DNA of 36,980 nt, from contig JAICSO010000010.1 of the NCBI GenBank assembly GCA_025936825.1, positions 144,257 through 181,236 on the forward strand. Reading direction: 5' to 3'. Below, piece after piece: positions 1 to 11,638 of the stretch (positions within the stretch are counted from its first letter, which is position 1; each line of letters opens with the position of its first letter). The DNA comes from Terriglobales bacterium (GTDB lineage: Bacteria > Acidobacteriota > Terriglobia > Terriglobales > Acidobacteriaceae). The translations under genes were made by a program, and so were the position numbers. Under the pieces are notes generated by a model, which ran no database searches, was not told the origin of the DNA, and saw nothing but the letters and a program-made list of their open reading frames with translations.

Positions 1-2
1 AC

Positions 3-620
3 ATTAATGGCGACTACGGACCGTCCGCGATGGACATTCGCAACAGCTTGAACCTGGTTGGCGTTTACGAGCTTCCGTTCGGGCGCGGGCGGGCCTACGG
101 CAGCAATGCGAACAAAGTCGTCGATGGAGCTCTAGGAGGGTGGAAGATCTCAACCTCGGCGCTGTTCTATTCAGGATTCCCGGTGACGATTTTTGCCAAC
201 GGGAACAGTAACACCAATAGCTGGGGATTCAGCCGCGCTAACCAATATCGCCCGATGGTAATCAAGAACCGGTCCATCAACCAGTGGTGGGGCACAGATC
301 CATCGGCAACGCCATGCCTGAATGCGGGAGTAGATAATGGGACCTGCGCGTACGGCAATCCTGGTTCCTTCACGTTTGGGACAGCCCACAACAGTACCGA
401 GCGTGGGCCGGGCTACCGCCAGGTCGATCTGTCGCTGTTCAAGGACTTCAGCGTCTGGCACGAACAGGTGGTGGGATTCCGTGTCGACTTCTTTAACGCA
501 TTCAACATTGCCAGCTATGGAAATCCGGACAACAATATTAACGATAGCTCGTTTGGTTTGATCAGCAACACCCGCTCCCCCGCGCGCTCCATACAGCTCG
601 GCTTGCATTACCAGTTCTAA
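3..620 (+). CDS. Oar-like TonB-dependent receptor, C-terminal part (5' cut by window)
   Basis: The frame is open from base 3, so the gene begins outside the window; the ATG at 30 is internal. The visible 205 residues are the last outer-membrane beta-strands of an Oar/CarboxypepD-type TonB-dependent receptor. Evidence is the DIRN...VYELPFGRGR segment, the GGW-x-S-x2-FYSGFPVT strand, the YRQVDLSLFKDF...RVDFFNAFN strand typical of acidobacterial members, and a C-terminus ending in aromatic Phe (LHYQF), the usual beta-barrel assembly signal. Such proteins import oligosaccharides or other large ligands using TonB energy. The cutC and fucosidase genes that follow on the same strand suggest a glycan ligand, which is inference. 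The plug domain lies outside the window. Confidence 0.85.
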   Translation: MNGDYGPSAMDIRNSLNLVGVYELPFGRGRAYGSNANKVVDGALGGWKISTSALFYSGFPVTIFANGNSNTNSWGFSRANQYRPMVIKNRSINQWWGTDPSATPCLNAGVDNGTCAYGNPGSFTFGTAHNSTERGPGYRQVDLSLFKDFSVWHEQVVGFRVDFFNAFNIASYGNPDNNINDSSFGLISNTRSPARSIQLGLHYQF

Positions 621-629
621 AGCGAAGCA

Positions 630-663
630 CGGTCTGCTGGAGGTTCGCGTCTCTGGCAGACCG
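630..663 (+). terminator. Hairpin after the TonB receptor gene
   Basis: CGGTCTGC (630-637) and GCAGACCG (656-663) form a perfect 8-bp stem with an 18-base loop, 9 bases after the receptor stop codon. There is no T run, so it may be a weak or factor-assisted terminator, or an mRNA-stabilising 3' hairpin. Confidence 0.45.
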
Positions 664-697
664 GTTCACGAAAACTTAGCGTTGGCGATCAGTACCT

Positions 698-1471
698 ATG
701 CGAGAACCGATCACACTCGAAATCTGCGCCGACTCGGTGGAGTCCGCGCTCGCTGCGCAAAAGGGCGGTGCACATCGAATTGAGTTGTGCAGCGGCCTCG
801 TCGAGGGTGGAACAACTCCGAGTTCCGGCCTGATCTCTACCGTGCGCAGCCGGTTGGCGATTCCGATTTGCGTGATGATTCGTCCGCGGAACGGGGACTT
901 CTGCTACGGAGCGGACGACTTCGAAACCATGGAACAGGACGTGCTCACCGCCAAACAACTCGGCGCAGATGGCGTGGTGTTTGGAATCCTGCAGGAAGAC
1001 GGCCGCGTGGATTCGGAAAGAATCCGACACCTGGTGCAGTTGGCCCGACCGTTGCAAGTGACCTTTCACCGCGCATTCGACATGTCCCGTGATTTAAATG
1101 AATCTCTGGAAGTGCTGATTGCGGCGCAGGTGGACCGCGTGCTTACTTCCGGAGGAGAACAACGCGTTGAAGATGGACTGGCGGCGGTCCGGTCGCTGTC
1201 CGCTAAGGCTGCAGGGCGGATAGCGATTATGGCCGGCGGCGGAATCACAGAATCGAATGCACACCACGTCAGCGCATCGACGGGGGTGCACGAGTTGCAC
1301 GCCAGCGCCGCTGCATTGATATCCAGTCCTATGCGGCACCGCAATGAAAAGATTTCGATGGGTGCGCTGAAGGGCCGCGAATATCAGAGGCCTGTGGTGC
1401 TGGAAGACAAAGTTCGGCGACTTCTCGAAGCTGCCATGGATGGCACCCGCCAAAGCGCCAAGGCGCGATAG
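698..1471 (+). CDS. cutC: CutC family protein
   Basis: A 257-residue, full-length CutC-family TIM-barrel protein. Recognised by the N-terminal EICADSVESA..GGAHRIELC block, the LVEGGTTPSSGLI loop, the MIRPRNGDF-Y segment and the QLGADGVVFGIL strand. The family was named for copper homeostasis in E. coli, but the direct copper role is disputed, and in many bacteria the gene sits among glycoside hydrolases, as here. The ATG at 698 has no clear Shine-Dalgarno sequence. The next gene begins 10 bases after the stop if its signal-peptide start is used, so the two are probably co-transcribed. A function in sugar metabolism rather than copper handling is inferred from context only. Confidence 0.9.
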   Translation: MREPITLEICADSVESALAAQKGGAHRIELCSGLVEGGTTPSSGLISTVRSRLAIPICVMIRPRNGDFCYGADDFETMEQDVLTAKQLGADGVVFGILQEDGRVDSERIRHLVQLARPLQVTFHRAFDMSRDLNESLEVLIAAQVDRVLTSGGEQRVEDGLAAVRSLSAKAAGRIAIMAGGGITESNAHHVSASTGVHELHASAAALISSPMRHRNEKISMGALKGREYQRPVVLEDKVRRLLEAAMDGTRQSAKAR

Positions 1472-1481
1472 TATCGCACGC

Positions 1482-2831
1482 ATGCACAAGTTTCGGCTCG
1501 CAAGGCGAATCGCAGCCGTCCTCTTCTTGACCTGCGGCGCGCTCGCCGCCCAGAATTTCACCGACATCAAACCTTCCCCCCAGCAACTCGAATGGCAGGA
1601 CCTCGAATTCGGCGTCATCATTCACTTCGGAACCAACACGTTTTTGGATCGGGAGTGGGGAGACGGTACCGCTGATCCGAAAGTCTTCAATCCAACGAAT
1701 TTCGACCCTGAGCAGTGGATGCGTGCGATCAAAGCTGCCGGCGCGACGTACGTCGTGTTTGTTGCCAAGCATCACGACGGATTTTGCTTGTGGCCGACAG
1801 AGCAAACCAATTACAGCGTGAAGAGCAGTCCATGGCAAAACGGGCAGGGCGATGTTGTGCGCCAGGTTTCCGACGCGGCTCGCAAGTATGGGCTGAAATT
1901 CGGCGTGTATCTCTCGCCCTGGGACCGCCACGAACCGAAGTACCAGAATTCCGCTGAGTATGACGACTACTACATTGCTGAATTAGGCGAACTGGCGAGT
2001 AATTACGGCAATCTCGTCGAATGGTGGCTGGACGGCGCCGGAAGCGGCGGGCACGTCTACAACTTCCCACGATTCATTGAAAACCTTCGCATGTATCAAC
2101 CGAACACGCTCGTCTTTGCTGATGCCGCGCTGTTCGAATATGGAGACACTCGTTGGGTCGGCAACGAAGAGGGCACTATCCCTTACGAGAACTGGAATGT
2201 GCTCGATCGCCATGGCTACTTGCGATGGCGTCCGGTTGAGGCAGATACGCCGCTGCATAAGGCGCACTGGTTCTGGCATCCGAACGACGAGGGCAGCCTG
2301 AAAACCGTTGAGGAACTGTTATCCACGTACGACAACACTGTCGGCCACGGCGGCCAGTGGATGCTCGGGCTTGCCCCAGATCGCCGGGGACTCTTGCCCG
2401 ATGCCGATGTGAAGAGGCTAGAGGAATTCGGGGCGGCCGTGCGCAAACGCTACGGCGACAATCTAATCGCGAAAGACCATATACGGAATCCATCCAGCGA
2501 CGCCGCGCTGGACGGGGATCCGGACACTTTCTGGTCGGCACCAGCGGGTTCACACCATGCCATTCTCGAAGTGAATTTTCCGCATCCTGTCACTTTTGAC
2601 CGCAGCATGCTCATGGAATGGCTCAACGACGGCCAACACGTCGAGCACTATCGCATCGAGGCTTGGGATGGAAAAGGCTGGAAGAGATTAGTTGAGGGCC
2701 ACGCTATTGGCCACAAAAAAATCGACAGTTTTCCCTCGACAACCACGATGCGAGTGCGCCTGAATATCCTCTCCTCATCGTCCGAGACGCGTATCCGAGA
2801 ATTCCAGCTTTTTAGTGGATCGGACCGATAA
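1482..2831 (+). CDS. GH29 alpha-L-fucosidase with C-terminal F5/8-type domain
   Basis: A 449-residue secreted glycoside hydrolase family 29 enzyme that removes alpha-L-fucose from glycans. The start at 1482 is chosen because it begins directly with a signal peptide (MHKFRLARR, a hydrophobic core, then LAAQ); an in-frame ATG at 1440 would add 14 hydrophilic residues ahead of it and overlap cutC. GH29 marks are the FGVIIHFGTNTF strand, AKHHDGFCLWPT, and EWWLDGAG, whose Asp (about residue 184) is the expected nucleophile. The last 110 or so residues (DTFWSAPAG...RIREFQLF) resemble a discoidin/F5-8C carbohydrate-binding domain. It has a dissimilar GH29 paralogue just downstream. The exact linkage preference cannot be read from sequence. 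Confidence 0.88.
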   Translation: MHKFRLARRIAAVLFLTCGALAAQNFTDIKPSPQQLEWQDLEFGVIIHFGTNTFLDREWGDGTADPKVFNPTNFDPEQWMRAIKAAGATYVVFVAKHHDGFCLWPTEQTNYSVKSSPWQNGQGDVVRQVSDAARKYGLKFGVYLSPWDRHEPKYQNSAEYDDYYIAELGELASNYGNLVEWWLDGAGSGGHVYNFPRFIENLRMYQPNTLVFADAALFEYGDTRWVGNEEGTIPYENWNVLDRHGYLRWRPVEADTPLHKAHWFWHPNDEGSLKTVEELLSTYDNTVGHGGQWMLGLAPDRRGLLPDADVKRLEEFGAAVRKRYGDNLIAKDHIRNPSSDAALDGDPDTFWSAPAGSHHAILEVNFPHPVTFDRSMLMEWLNDGQHVEHYRIEAWDGKGWKRLVEGHAIGHKKIDSFPSTTTMRVRLNILSSSSETRIREFQLFSGSDR

Positions 2832-2955
2832 ACTCTCTTTGCATAGAGGATTTTATGAGTTAACGTCGCGATCTAGAGGCAGGTATTGCTCTGTTACATG
2901 GTGATATCCGCGAGTATTTTGATACTCGGCGTTGCTTATCGCTCCGGAGGCGCTG

Positions 2956-4428
2956 ATGAAAATGAAGAATGCCCTGCCCTTGTTGCTCTGCTTGCTTTCC
3001 CTTCCGCTGTTTGGACAGAAATACGAACCCACCTGGGAGTCGATTGACAAGCGTCCTACGCCCTCTTGGTTTAGCGAGGCGAAGTTCGGAATCTTTATTC
3101 ATTGGGGCACATATTCAGTGCCTGCCTATGCTCCTGTCATCCCTGGGAAGCTCGCCTACGCGGAGTGGTACTGGCACGCGCTGACGAATGGCCGCAACGA
3201 TCCTAATGCCAACGAGCTTGAAAAAGGTACCTGGGCATTCCATCAGAGAGTCTATGGCGCCGATTTTGCATATCAGAACTTTGCAGCGCAATTCAAAGCT
3301 GAGTTGTTTGATCCCGATCACTGGGCAGAAGTGTTGGCCGGATCGGGAGCCAAGTACGTTGTGCTGACCTCCAAGCACCACGAAGGGTTTGCATTGTGGC
3401 CTAGCAAAGAGGCGTCAGCAACCTGGGGCCGCCCGTGGAATGCGGTTGAAATTGGGCCGAAGCGCGATGTTCTCGGGGATCTATCAGAAGCCGTGCGTCG
3501 CCACGGCGTCAAGATGGGTTACTACTACTCTCTCTACGAGTGGTACAACCCGCTCTGGCTTTACGACAAGCCGCGTTATGTGCAGCAACACGTGTTCCCA
3601 CAATTTAAGGACCTGGTTACGCATTACAAGCCGGCGATCATCTTCAGCGATGGCGAGTGGGAAATGACTTCCGCGCAGTGGCGCAGTCCGGAATTGCTGG
3701 CGTGGTTGTTCAATGACTCACCGGTGAAGGACGACGTGGTCATCAATGATCGCTGGGGAAGCGATACTCGTCACAAACATGGCGGCTACTGGACGACGGA
3801 ATACACGGCCGGCATGAGCGGCAGCGAGCATCCTTGGGAAGAGAGTCGCGGGATGGGAGTGAGCTACGGTTATAACCGCGCCGAGGACCTCAAGGTCTAC
3901 CACACCGGCAGAGAACTCGTCTTTATTCTGATCGACACGGTCAGTCGCGGGGGAAACCTGTTGCTCGATATTGGCCCGAAGGCTGATGGCACGATTCCGG
4001 TCGTTATGGAGCAGCGGCTCAAGCAGATCGGCGATTGGCTCAAGATCAACGGGGATGCCATTTACGGCACGAGACCTTGGAAGAATTCGCGCCAATGGAC
4101 AGCGGGCGACGTTCCCAAAGTCGAATACAACAAGGAATACTCGTCCGCGTATGACGTCACCCAGTTGATCGATAAATCGAGCGACGGAAAAGCCTCGATT
4201 GAAGCATTTTTCACGGAAAAAGGCGACGACGTGTACGCCATTCTGCCGCACTGGTCCCGGCACACGCTCGTTATCAAAGACTTGGCCTCAGCCAAGTCAG
4301 TGAACCTCCTGGGTTCGGAAACTCAACTGAAATTCAAGAGCTCGAAGAACGGCTTGAGCGTGGAACTCCCGGATTTGCCTGAAGAACTCTATGGTCAGCC
4401 TGCCTGGGTTCTGAAGATCACCCGATGA
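2956..4428 (+). CDS. GH29 alpha-L-fucosidase
   Basis: A 490-residue secreted GH29 enzyme. The start is the ATG at 2956, because GGAGG lies 5 bases upstream (2946-2950) and the product opens with a signal peptide (MKMKNALPLLLCLLS, cleavage near LFGQ); an in-frame TTG at 2932 lies upstream of that ribosome site. Family marks are FGIFIHWGTYSVPAY, TSKHHEGFALWPS, IIFSDGEWE with the predicted nucleophile Asp at about residue 232, and HPWEESRGMGVSYGYNR, the region where classical (GH29-A-like) enzymes carry the acid/base. A C-terminal beta domain follows (DDVYAILPHW onwards). It is clearly distinct from the upstream enzyme, so the pair may split linkages or glycan types. That division of labour is inference. 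Confidence 0.92.
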   Translation: MKMKNALPLLLCLLSLPLFGQKYEPTWESIDKRPTPSWFSEAKFGIFIHWGTYSVPAYAPVIPGKLAYAEWYWHALTNGRNDPNANELEKGTWAFHQRVYGADFAYQNFAAQFKAELFDPDHWAEVLAGSGAKYVVLTSKHHEGFALWPSKEASATWGRPWNAVEIGPKRDVLGDLSEAVRRHGVKMGYYYSLYEWYNPLWLYDKPRYVQQHVFPQFKDLVTHYKPAIIFSDGEWEMTSAQWRSPELLAWLFNDSPVKDDVVINDRWGSDTRHKHGGYWTTEYTAGMSGSEHPWEESRGMGVSYGYNRAEDLKVYHTGRELVFILIDTVSRGGNLLLDIGPKADGTIPVVMEQRLKQIGDWLKINGDAIYGTRPWKNSRQWTAGDVPKVEYNKEYSSAYDVTQLIDKSSDGKASIEAFFTEKGDDVYAILPHWSRHTLVIKDLASAKSVNLLGSETQLKFKSSKNGLSVELPDLPEELYGQPAWVLKITR

Positions 4429-4622
4429 AGCGCGGTTAAGCTTGTCGCATCCGTCGTGGAGAACAAATCACTCCCGATACGACCCGATCCCATTCTGGAA
4501 TTCTGCGGCTGACGTCGGTACCGGAATTACCGCCACTCGAACGTTAAACTCGATGGTTCTGAGCGAGACTAGCACCAGCAGTTAAAAAACTGATTTCCTA
4601 CGCTCTATCGACGGACAACGCC

Positions 4623-5096
4623 ATGCACACCCATACAATAAAACTAAGGCATTCTTCATCACGGGAGAAGCCTGCTGTAACTTCCAAAAACCGTCTTCAC
4701 CCTGAAGCAGAACGGGAATGCAAGAACCAGCGACAGCGTGAGTACATTGCGAACCGTGTGGCCGGTTCGATTGTCGAGCTTCGCAATCTCCAGGAACTAC
4801 TGTTGAGCGAGGATGTAGATCCTCGTCTGCTGACGGATTTTCGGGATGCATTGAATCGAACACGCACTACAGCGTGGGCGGTGCAGCAGTACCTAGCATG
4901 CTTGACAACCGAGGCAGACTCGACAAGTTTGATGAATATCCTGGCTGCGGAACGAATACGAGTCATGTATCAACTCGGGCAAGCTCTCGCGCAAGAACTG
5001 CACAAGCCCGATTTAAAATTACAACCTGGACAACTGTTGGAGCTTTACAAGGTGATGAAAGATCTGACTGCACGACTGGCGGAACTGGTGGACTGA
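4623..5096 (+). CDS. Small helical protein of unknown function
   Basis: 157 residues, no signal peptide, no membrane segment and no family I recognise. The first 35 residues are basic and polar and probably disordered; the rest is predicted helical with heptad-like Leu spacing (ELRNLQELLLSEDVDPRLLTDFRDALNRTRTTAW; then LMNILAAERIRVMYQLGQALAQEL; then LLELYKVMKDLTARLAELVD). This suggests a helical bundle or an oligomerising protein. It follows the fucosidase after a 194-base gap with no visible gene, so it is probably a separate unit. No clear Shine-Dalgarno sequence precedes the ATG. It is convergent with the small membrane genes at 5267-5555. Confidence 0.65.
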   Translation: MHTHTIKLRHSSSREKPAVTSKNRLHPEAERECKNQRQREYIANRVAGSIVELRNLQELLLSEDVDPRLLTDFRDALNRTRTTAWAVQQYLACLTTEADSTSLMNILAAERIRVMYQLGQALAQELHKPDLKLQPGQLLELYKVMKDLTARLAELVD

Positions 5097-5266
5097 CACG
5101 AGCACAAGGCAAAGATAGTTGTAGAAGACCGCTGATCGCCGAGGCCGTCACGAGACACGGGAATCCCGTGGAAGCAAAGAGAAGCGGCCGTCGCACGTCG
5201 AATCTACTTCTTCTCTGAACTTTCCTGCGCCGCATCGCGCCGAGACCCGGCGCAATTGTTGCTGGC

Positions 5267-5356
5267 TCACGTGGGTACACCGAGCTTGGGCAATATCCAC
5301 TGCGTCAGCACGATGTAGCCAACGACGAACACCACGATCCAGGCCCAATCAGGCAT
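5267..5356 (-). CDS. 29-residue single-helix membrane peptide
   Basis: A small ORF below usual calling limits. The ATG (5356-5354) overlaps the stop of the DUF2892 gene by 8 bases, a translational-coupling arrangement. The peptide starts [14 protein letters not shown], forms one hydrophobic helix of about 16-18 residues, and ends QWILPKLGVPT, an amphipathic tail with a conserved-looking Pro-Lys-Leu-Gly-Val pattern. It is the last gene of the OsmC-RND-DUF2892 run. By analogy with known small accessory subunits of RND pumps (AcrZ with AcrB), it could bind the pump or the DUF2892 protein. That role is a guess; the overlap and the composition are what is seen. Confidence 0.6.
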   Translation of the reverse strand: MPDWAWIVVFVVGYIVLTQWILPKLGVPT

Positions 5357-5551
5357 GTGTGGCGACTCCCTTTTCAACTCCGAGCTTCTTCAGGAACCAC
5401 ATCATCGGGCACCAGTTCGAGAATGCCGACTGAAACAGGTTCAGCCCGACAAACGCGGTAAAGAAATACCAATACGGATGCACCCAATGTCCGAGCGCCA
5501 GGGTCGCGAGGACGAAGGCGCCTGCAATCATTCTAAGGTAGCGATCAATAG

Positions 5552-5555
<4 letters not shown>
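5349..5555 (-). CDS. DUF2892 (YgaP-like) membrane protein
   Basis: 68 residues with two hydrophobic hairpin helices: [15 protein letters not shown], then [17 protein letters not shown]. The [14 protein letters not shown] signature of the DUF2892/YgaP transmembrane family follows. In E. coli YgaP this module is fused to a rhodanese and linked to sulfur or thiol chemistry; here it stands alone. The ATG overlaps the RND pump stop by 4 bases (ATGA), and its AGGAGGG ribosome site lies inside the last codons of the pump gene, so translation is coupled. Stand-alone DUF2892 genes occur next to RND pumps, OsmC proteins and rhodaneses in other bacteria. The conserved Cys may bind or pass on a sulfane sulfur, which is inference. 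Confidence 0.85.
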
Positions 5556-8832
<3,277 letters not shown>

Positions 8833-8836
<4 letters not shown>

Positions 8837-9951
8837 TGCTGCGCCTCAATCCGCTTACCCGAGAGATCGGCTTCTCCAGGCTGGGCCACCACTCGCTCGC
8901 CGTTCTGCACCCCGGCGAGAATCTCGACTTGCGCTCCCGTCGTCCGGCCCAAGGTCACGTAACGAAGATTTGCTATACCGCCCGGATCCAGTACATAAGC
9001 GCCATGCAGCTGGCCGCGCTCAACCACCGCCGTCCTGGGAATCAGAAGTGCTTGTTTTTCTCCGCGCGAGAATTGCGCATGCCCGAACAGTCCGGAACGG
9101 AGTGCATTGTTACCCGGCAACTCGACTTTGACAATGAAGGTGCGGCTGGCAGCGTCTGCGGCAGGAACGATCTGCACCACACGCCCGGTGAGTTGGATAT
9201 CGCCCAGCGCATCAATCGACACAGGAACACGATCTCCCATGCGCACACAGCGCAGGTCGTTCTCATTTACCGAGGCTTCGAGACGGTAGCGGCTCACATC
9301 TTCCACGGTCAGGATGGGAAGTCCAGGACTCGCCATCGCACCTGGATCCAGTTTGCGTTCCGTAACCACGCCATCAAAGGGCGCAGTGACACGGGTGAAA
9401 TCAAGAACTACCTTGGCCTCGGTCACCGCCGCCTTAGCCTGCAGTTGTGCAGCGCGCGCCAGATCGCGGTGCGCGAGCGCGCTCTGCTGCCGCGCTTTGA
9501 CTTCATCGAACTGCTGACGGGCAATGATCTCCTTGTCGTAGAGGATTTGATAACGAGCCAGTGTGGATTCGGCCAACTGGAGGTCAGCCTCGGCGGCTGC
9601 CAATTCGTTGGCTGCCGCAGCCTCGGTTGCGACGGCGCGGTCCAGTGCAGCTGAAGGCGCGGATTGATCAATCAGGGCCAGCACTTCGCCACGACTCACG
9701 TGGTCGCCTTCGCGTACCCGCACCTGGGTGATGGTTCCGGTGGCCTGGCTCGCAAGCTGACTGGTCTGGAACGCGCGTACCGTCCCAACAGCTTCGAGTG
9801 AATCGGGCACGTTGGTCGTGGTAGCTGTGGTTACGCTCGACCGGACCACTTCCGACGTGCTGGCATCCACCTTTGCGTCGGAGGAGCAAGCGCTCAAACC
9901 AGCTGCGACCGCCAACACCAACCCAGAAAAGATAAGCGTCCGATTCTTCAT
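8833..9951 (-). CDS. RND efflux periplasmic adaptor lipoprotein
   Basis: 372 residues from the ATG at 9951, which begins a lipoprotein signal ([10 protein letters not shown]...GLSAC) with lipobox LSAC and Cys22; an in-frame TTG at 9972 would place seven acidic and polar residues before it and is less likely. The membrane-fusion-protein order is visible: a half lipoyl motif ([27 protein letters not shown]), an Ala/Gln/Glu-rich helical hairpin (about residues 110-190), the second lipoyl half ([21 protein letters not shown]), and beta-barrel and membrane-proximal domains. It joins the RND permease to an outer-membrane channel. Its stop overlaps the permease GTG. It lies 45 bases after the OsmC gene, so the genes are very probably one transcript. 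Confidence 0.92.
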
Positions 9952-9996
9952 AGTTCTGTCATCCTCGTTCAAGACTTGAAGCCACCAAACGACCAG

Positions 9997-10455
9997 CTAT
10001 GCCGTTGTAGGTTGCGAGATGATCCACTCGGTTTTTTCATCGGCAATTTCGTACGTGGTATGAAACACCGCGCTCTTTTGCACCATTGCGCCAACCGAGC
10101 AATACTTCTCCTCTGACAGCCGAATCGCCTGCTCAACCGCCGCCATGTCAATGTCGAAACCGGTAATAAGGTGGTGAATGCGGACGGCATTAAAAACCTG
10201 CGGCGGCCGCTCCATTTGGTCGGCTTCCACTGTGACGTTGTAGGCAGTCACCTTCTGGTGGTACTTCTGGCGAAGAATGGTAATGACGTCGAATGCGGTG
10301 CATCCGGCGAGGCCGACGGCGACAAGTTCTATGGGCTTCGGCCCGGTGTCGCCCGCCGCGTCGTCGATGAGGAACGAGTGGCCACTTCCGCTGGTTGCGA
10401 CGAACTGTCTTTGCTGACCTAGAGCTTGCGTGAGATCGACCCTTGCTTGAATCAC
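9997..10455 (-). CDS. OsmC family thiol peroxidase-like protein
   Basis: 152 residues. The OsmC fold is recognised by the GPKPIELVAVGLAGCTAFDVITIL helix containing the first Cys, and by RLSEEKYCSVGAM containing the second. In OsmC and Ohr these two cysteines reduce organic hydroperoxides or act on reactive thiols. This sequence, with VTAYNVTVEADQ before the second helix, looks closer to the general OsmC/YhfA group than to Ohr. The GTG start at 10455 is supported by AGGAG six bases upstream. It heads the run into the RND adaptor and pump, so the pump may export a compound made or met under thiol or peroxide stress, which is inference. Confidence 0.87.
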   Translation of the reverse strand: MIQARVDLTQALGQQRQFVATSGSGHSFLIDDAAGDTGPKPIELVAVGLAGCTAFDVITILRQKYHQKVTAYNVTVEADQMERPPQVFNAVRIHHLITGFDIDMAAVEQAIRLSEEKYCSVGAMVQKSAVFHTTYEIADEKTEWIISQPTTA

Positions 10456-10518
10456 AGTGAACTCCTTTGCCCCCCGAGGGGATCGGGGAACACGAATAAA
10501 TGCAGCGCACGAAGTTTT

Positions 10519-10594
10519 GTTACAAGAATTTTTTGCGGGAGCCGCGCAGACAGTCAGATCACCGGAAATACTTGAAATGTAAGCTGGTTACAAA
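10519..10594 (-). promoter_or_regulatory. Two direct TTGTAAC motifs upstream of the OsmC-RND operon
   Basis: On the minus strand TTGTAAC occurs at 10593-10587 and again at 10525-10519, 68 bases apart, in the gap between the sigma factor stop and the OsmC start. The TGTAAC core resembles -35 elements of ECF sigma factors, and an ECF-like gene lies directly upstream. No convincing ECF -10 partner was seen at 16-17 bases, so this is only a candidate site. Confidence 0.25.
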
Positions 10595-10617
10595 TGGACA
10601 GGACTATTCCTAGCGAG

Positions 10618-11487
10618 TCACATCGGCATCGCATTCTTGTAGCCGGCAAGAACGTGTTCCCGGATTTTCCGTGCCTTGCTGGGATCCGGCGTCTCGGTTC
10701 CGCTCTGCCGCAACGCAAGAATGGTGTTTTCCAGGCTGGACAGAAAAGCTTTGCAAGGCTCGCAGCCGTCCATGTGCTTTTCGAGTTCGGCGCACAGGGA
10801 ATCGTCGAGTTGCTCGTCGAGATAGTTGGACAGCTCCGCAAACATGGCCTTGCAGTTGGCGGGACGAACCGGCTCGGCTTTCGCTTCGGAAGCTGCAACG
10901 GAAGCGGTCTTCCCCGCTCGCAGCCGCTTCGAGATTTCCTTGCGCACGAAAAGCCGCGCGCGATGTAACCGGACTCTCACGGTACCCGCACGTAGACCGG
11001 TAATCTCGGCGACTTCGTCGTCGGACAAGCCTTCCATGTCGCGCAGTACAAGAATGATGCGATAGTCAGGAGGAACCTTTTGCACCGCTTCCCGCAGCCA
11101 ACTGGCTTCTTGGCTGCGGATTGCAAATGCTTCCGGATTACCGCCACTTTTGGCCAGAGCCGCGAGTTCAATGCGATCCGGCATCAGGTTGTCGAGCGAG
11201 AGCTCTTCTGTGGGAGCAAACTTGCTTTTGCGGCGGGTCATCAGGCAGCGGTTCTTCGCCACCTTATATAGCCAGACGGCCAGCGCCTTCGCATTTTCAA
11301 ATCGAGAAAGCACCGGCACGGACTTCAGCAGCACTTCCTGCATCGTGTCTTCGGCATCTTCGCGCTGGTTGCAGACGCGCATGCTGAAGGAAAAGACACT
11401 GTCCTGGAGCAGAGCAACGGCCTTCTCCGTAGATTCCGGATCGCCGGATTTCAGAAGCCGGATGGCTTCCTCGATTTGGCTGCGCAC
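10618..11487 (-). CDS. ECF-type sigma factor with fused C-terminal zinc-finger (anti-sigma-like) domain
   Basis: 289 residues from a GTG at 11487; the open frame extends to 11535 but the added N-terminus is not sigma-like. Region 2 is seen at AEDTMQEVLLKS...KALAVWLYKVAKNRCL and region 4 at LREAVQKVPPDYRIILVLRDMEGLSDDEVAEITG...RVRLHRAR. A basic linker leads to about 90 C-terminal residues resembling a zf-HC2/ZAS domain: a Cys (PANCKAM), then HMDGCEPC, which is the Hx3Cx2C zinc motif of redox-sensing anti-sigma factors. Sigma and anti-sigma-like modules thus sit in one chain, so self-inhibition released by thiol oxidation or metal is plausible (inference). The gene lies on the same strand just upstream of OsmC and the RND pump, the obvious candidate targets. 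Confidence 0.85.
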   Translation of the reverse strand: MRSQIEEAIRLLKSGDPESTEKAVALLQDSVFSFSMRVCNQREDAEDTMQEVLLKSVPVLSRFENAKALAVWLYKVAKNRCLMTRRKSKFAPTEELSLDNLMPDRIELAALAKSGGNPEAFAIRSQEASWLREAVQKVPPDYRIILVLRDMEGLSDDEVAEITGLRAGTVRVRLHRARLFVRKEISKRLRAGKTASVAASEAKAEPVRPANCKAMFAELSNYLDEQLDDSLCAELEKHMDGCEPCKAFLSSLENTILALRQSGTETPDPSKARKIREHVLAGYKNAMPM

Positions 11488-11620
11488 GGGCCCACCATAG
11501 CACGCCCAGACACGCAGAAGAATGATCCCAGTCACAAATGACGTGCATCCCGACTCGGACGAACCCTCTTCAGTTATTTCGTGCTGTGAAACAACAGTGC
11601 TCCCTCGACGAGTAAACGAT

Positions 11621-11626
11621 TACAAT
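11621..11626 (+). promoter_or_regulatory. Candidate -10 element before the GH51 gene
   Basis: TACAAT lies 12 bases before the ATG at 11639, in the divergent gap with the sigma factor gene. A short GAGG (11627-11630) follows, 8 bases before the start. No good -35 was seen. Confidence 0.3.
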
Positions 11627-11638
11627 GAGGCCGATCCC

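Noticed and set aside
2932-2955. TTG at 2932 as start of the second fucosidase
   Set aside because: The GGAGG ribosome site lies between it and the ATG at 2956, and the ATG begins a clean signal peptide.
8929-9654. Plus-strand frame opposite the RND adaptor
   Set aside because: Antisense shadow of the lipoyl and hairpin domains; no independent evidence.
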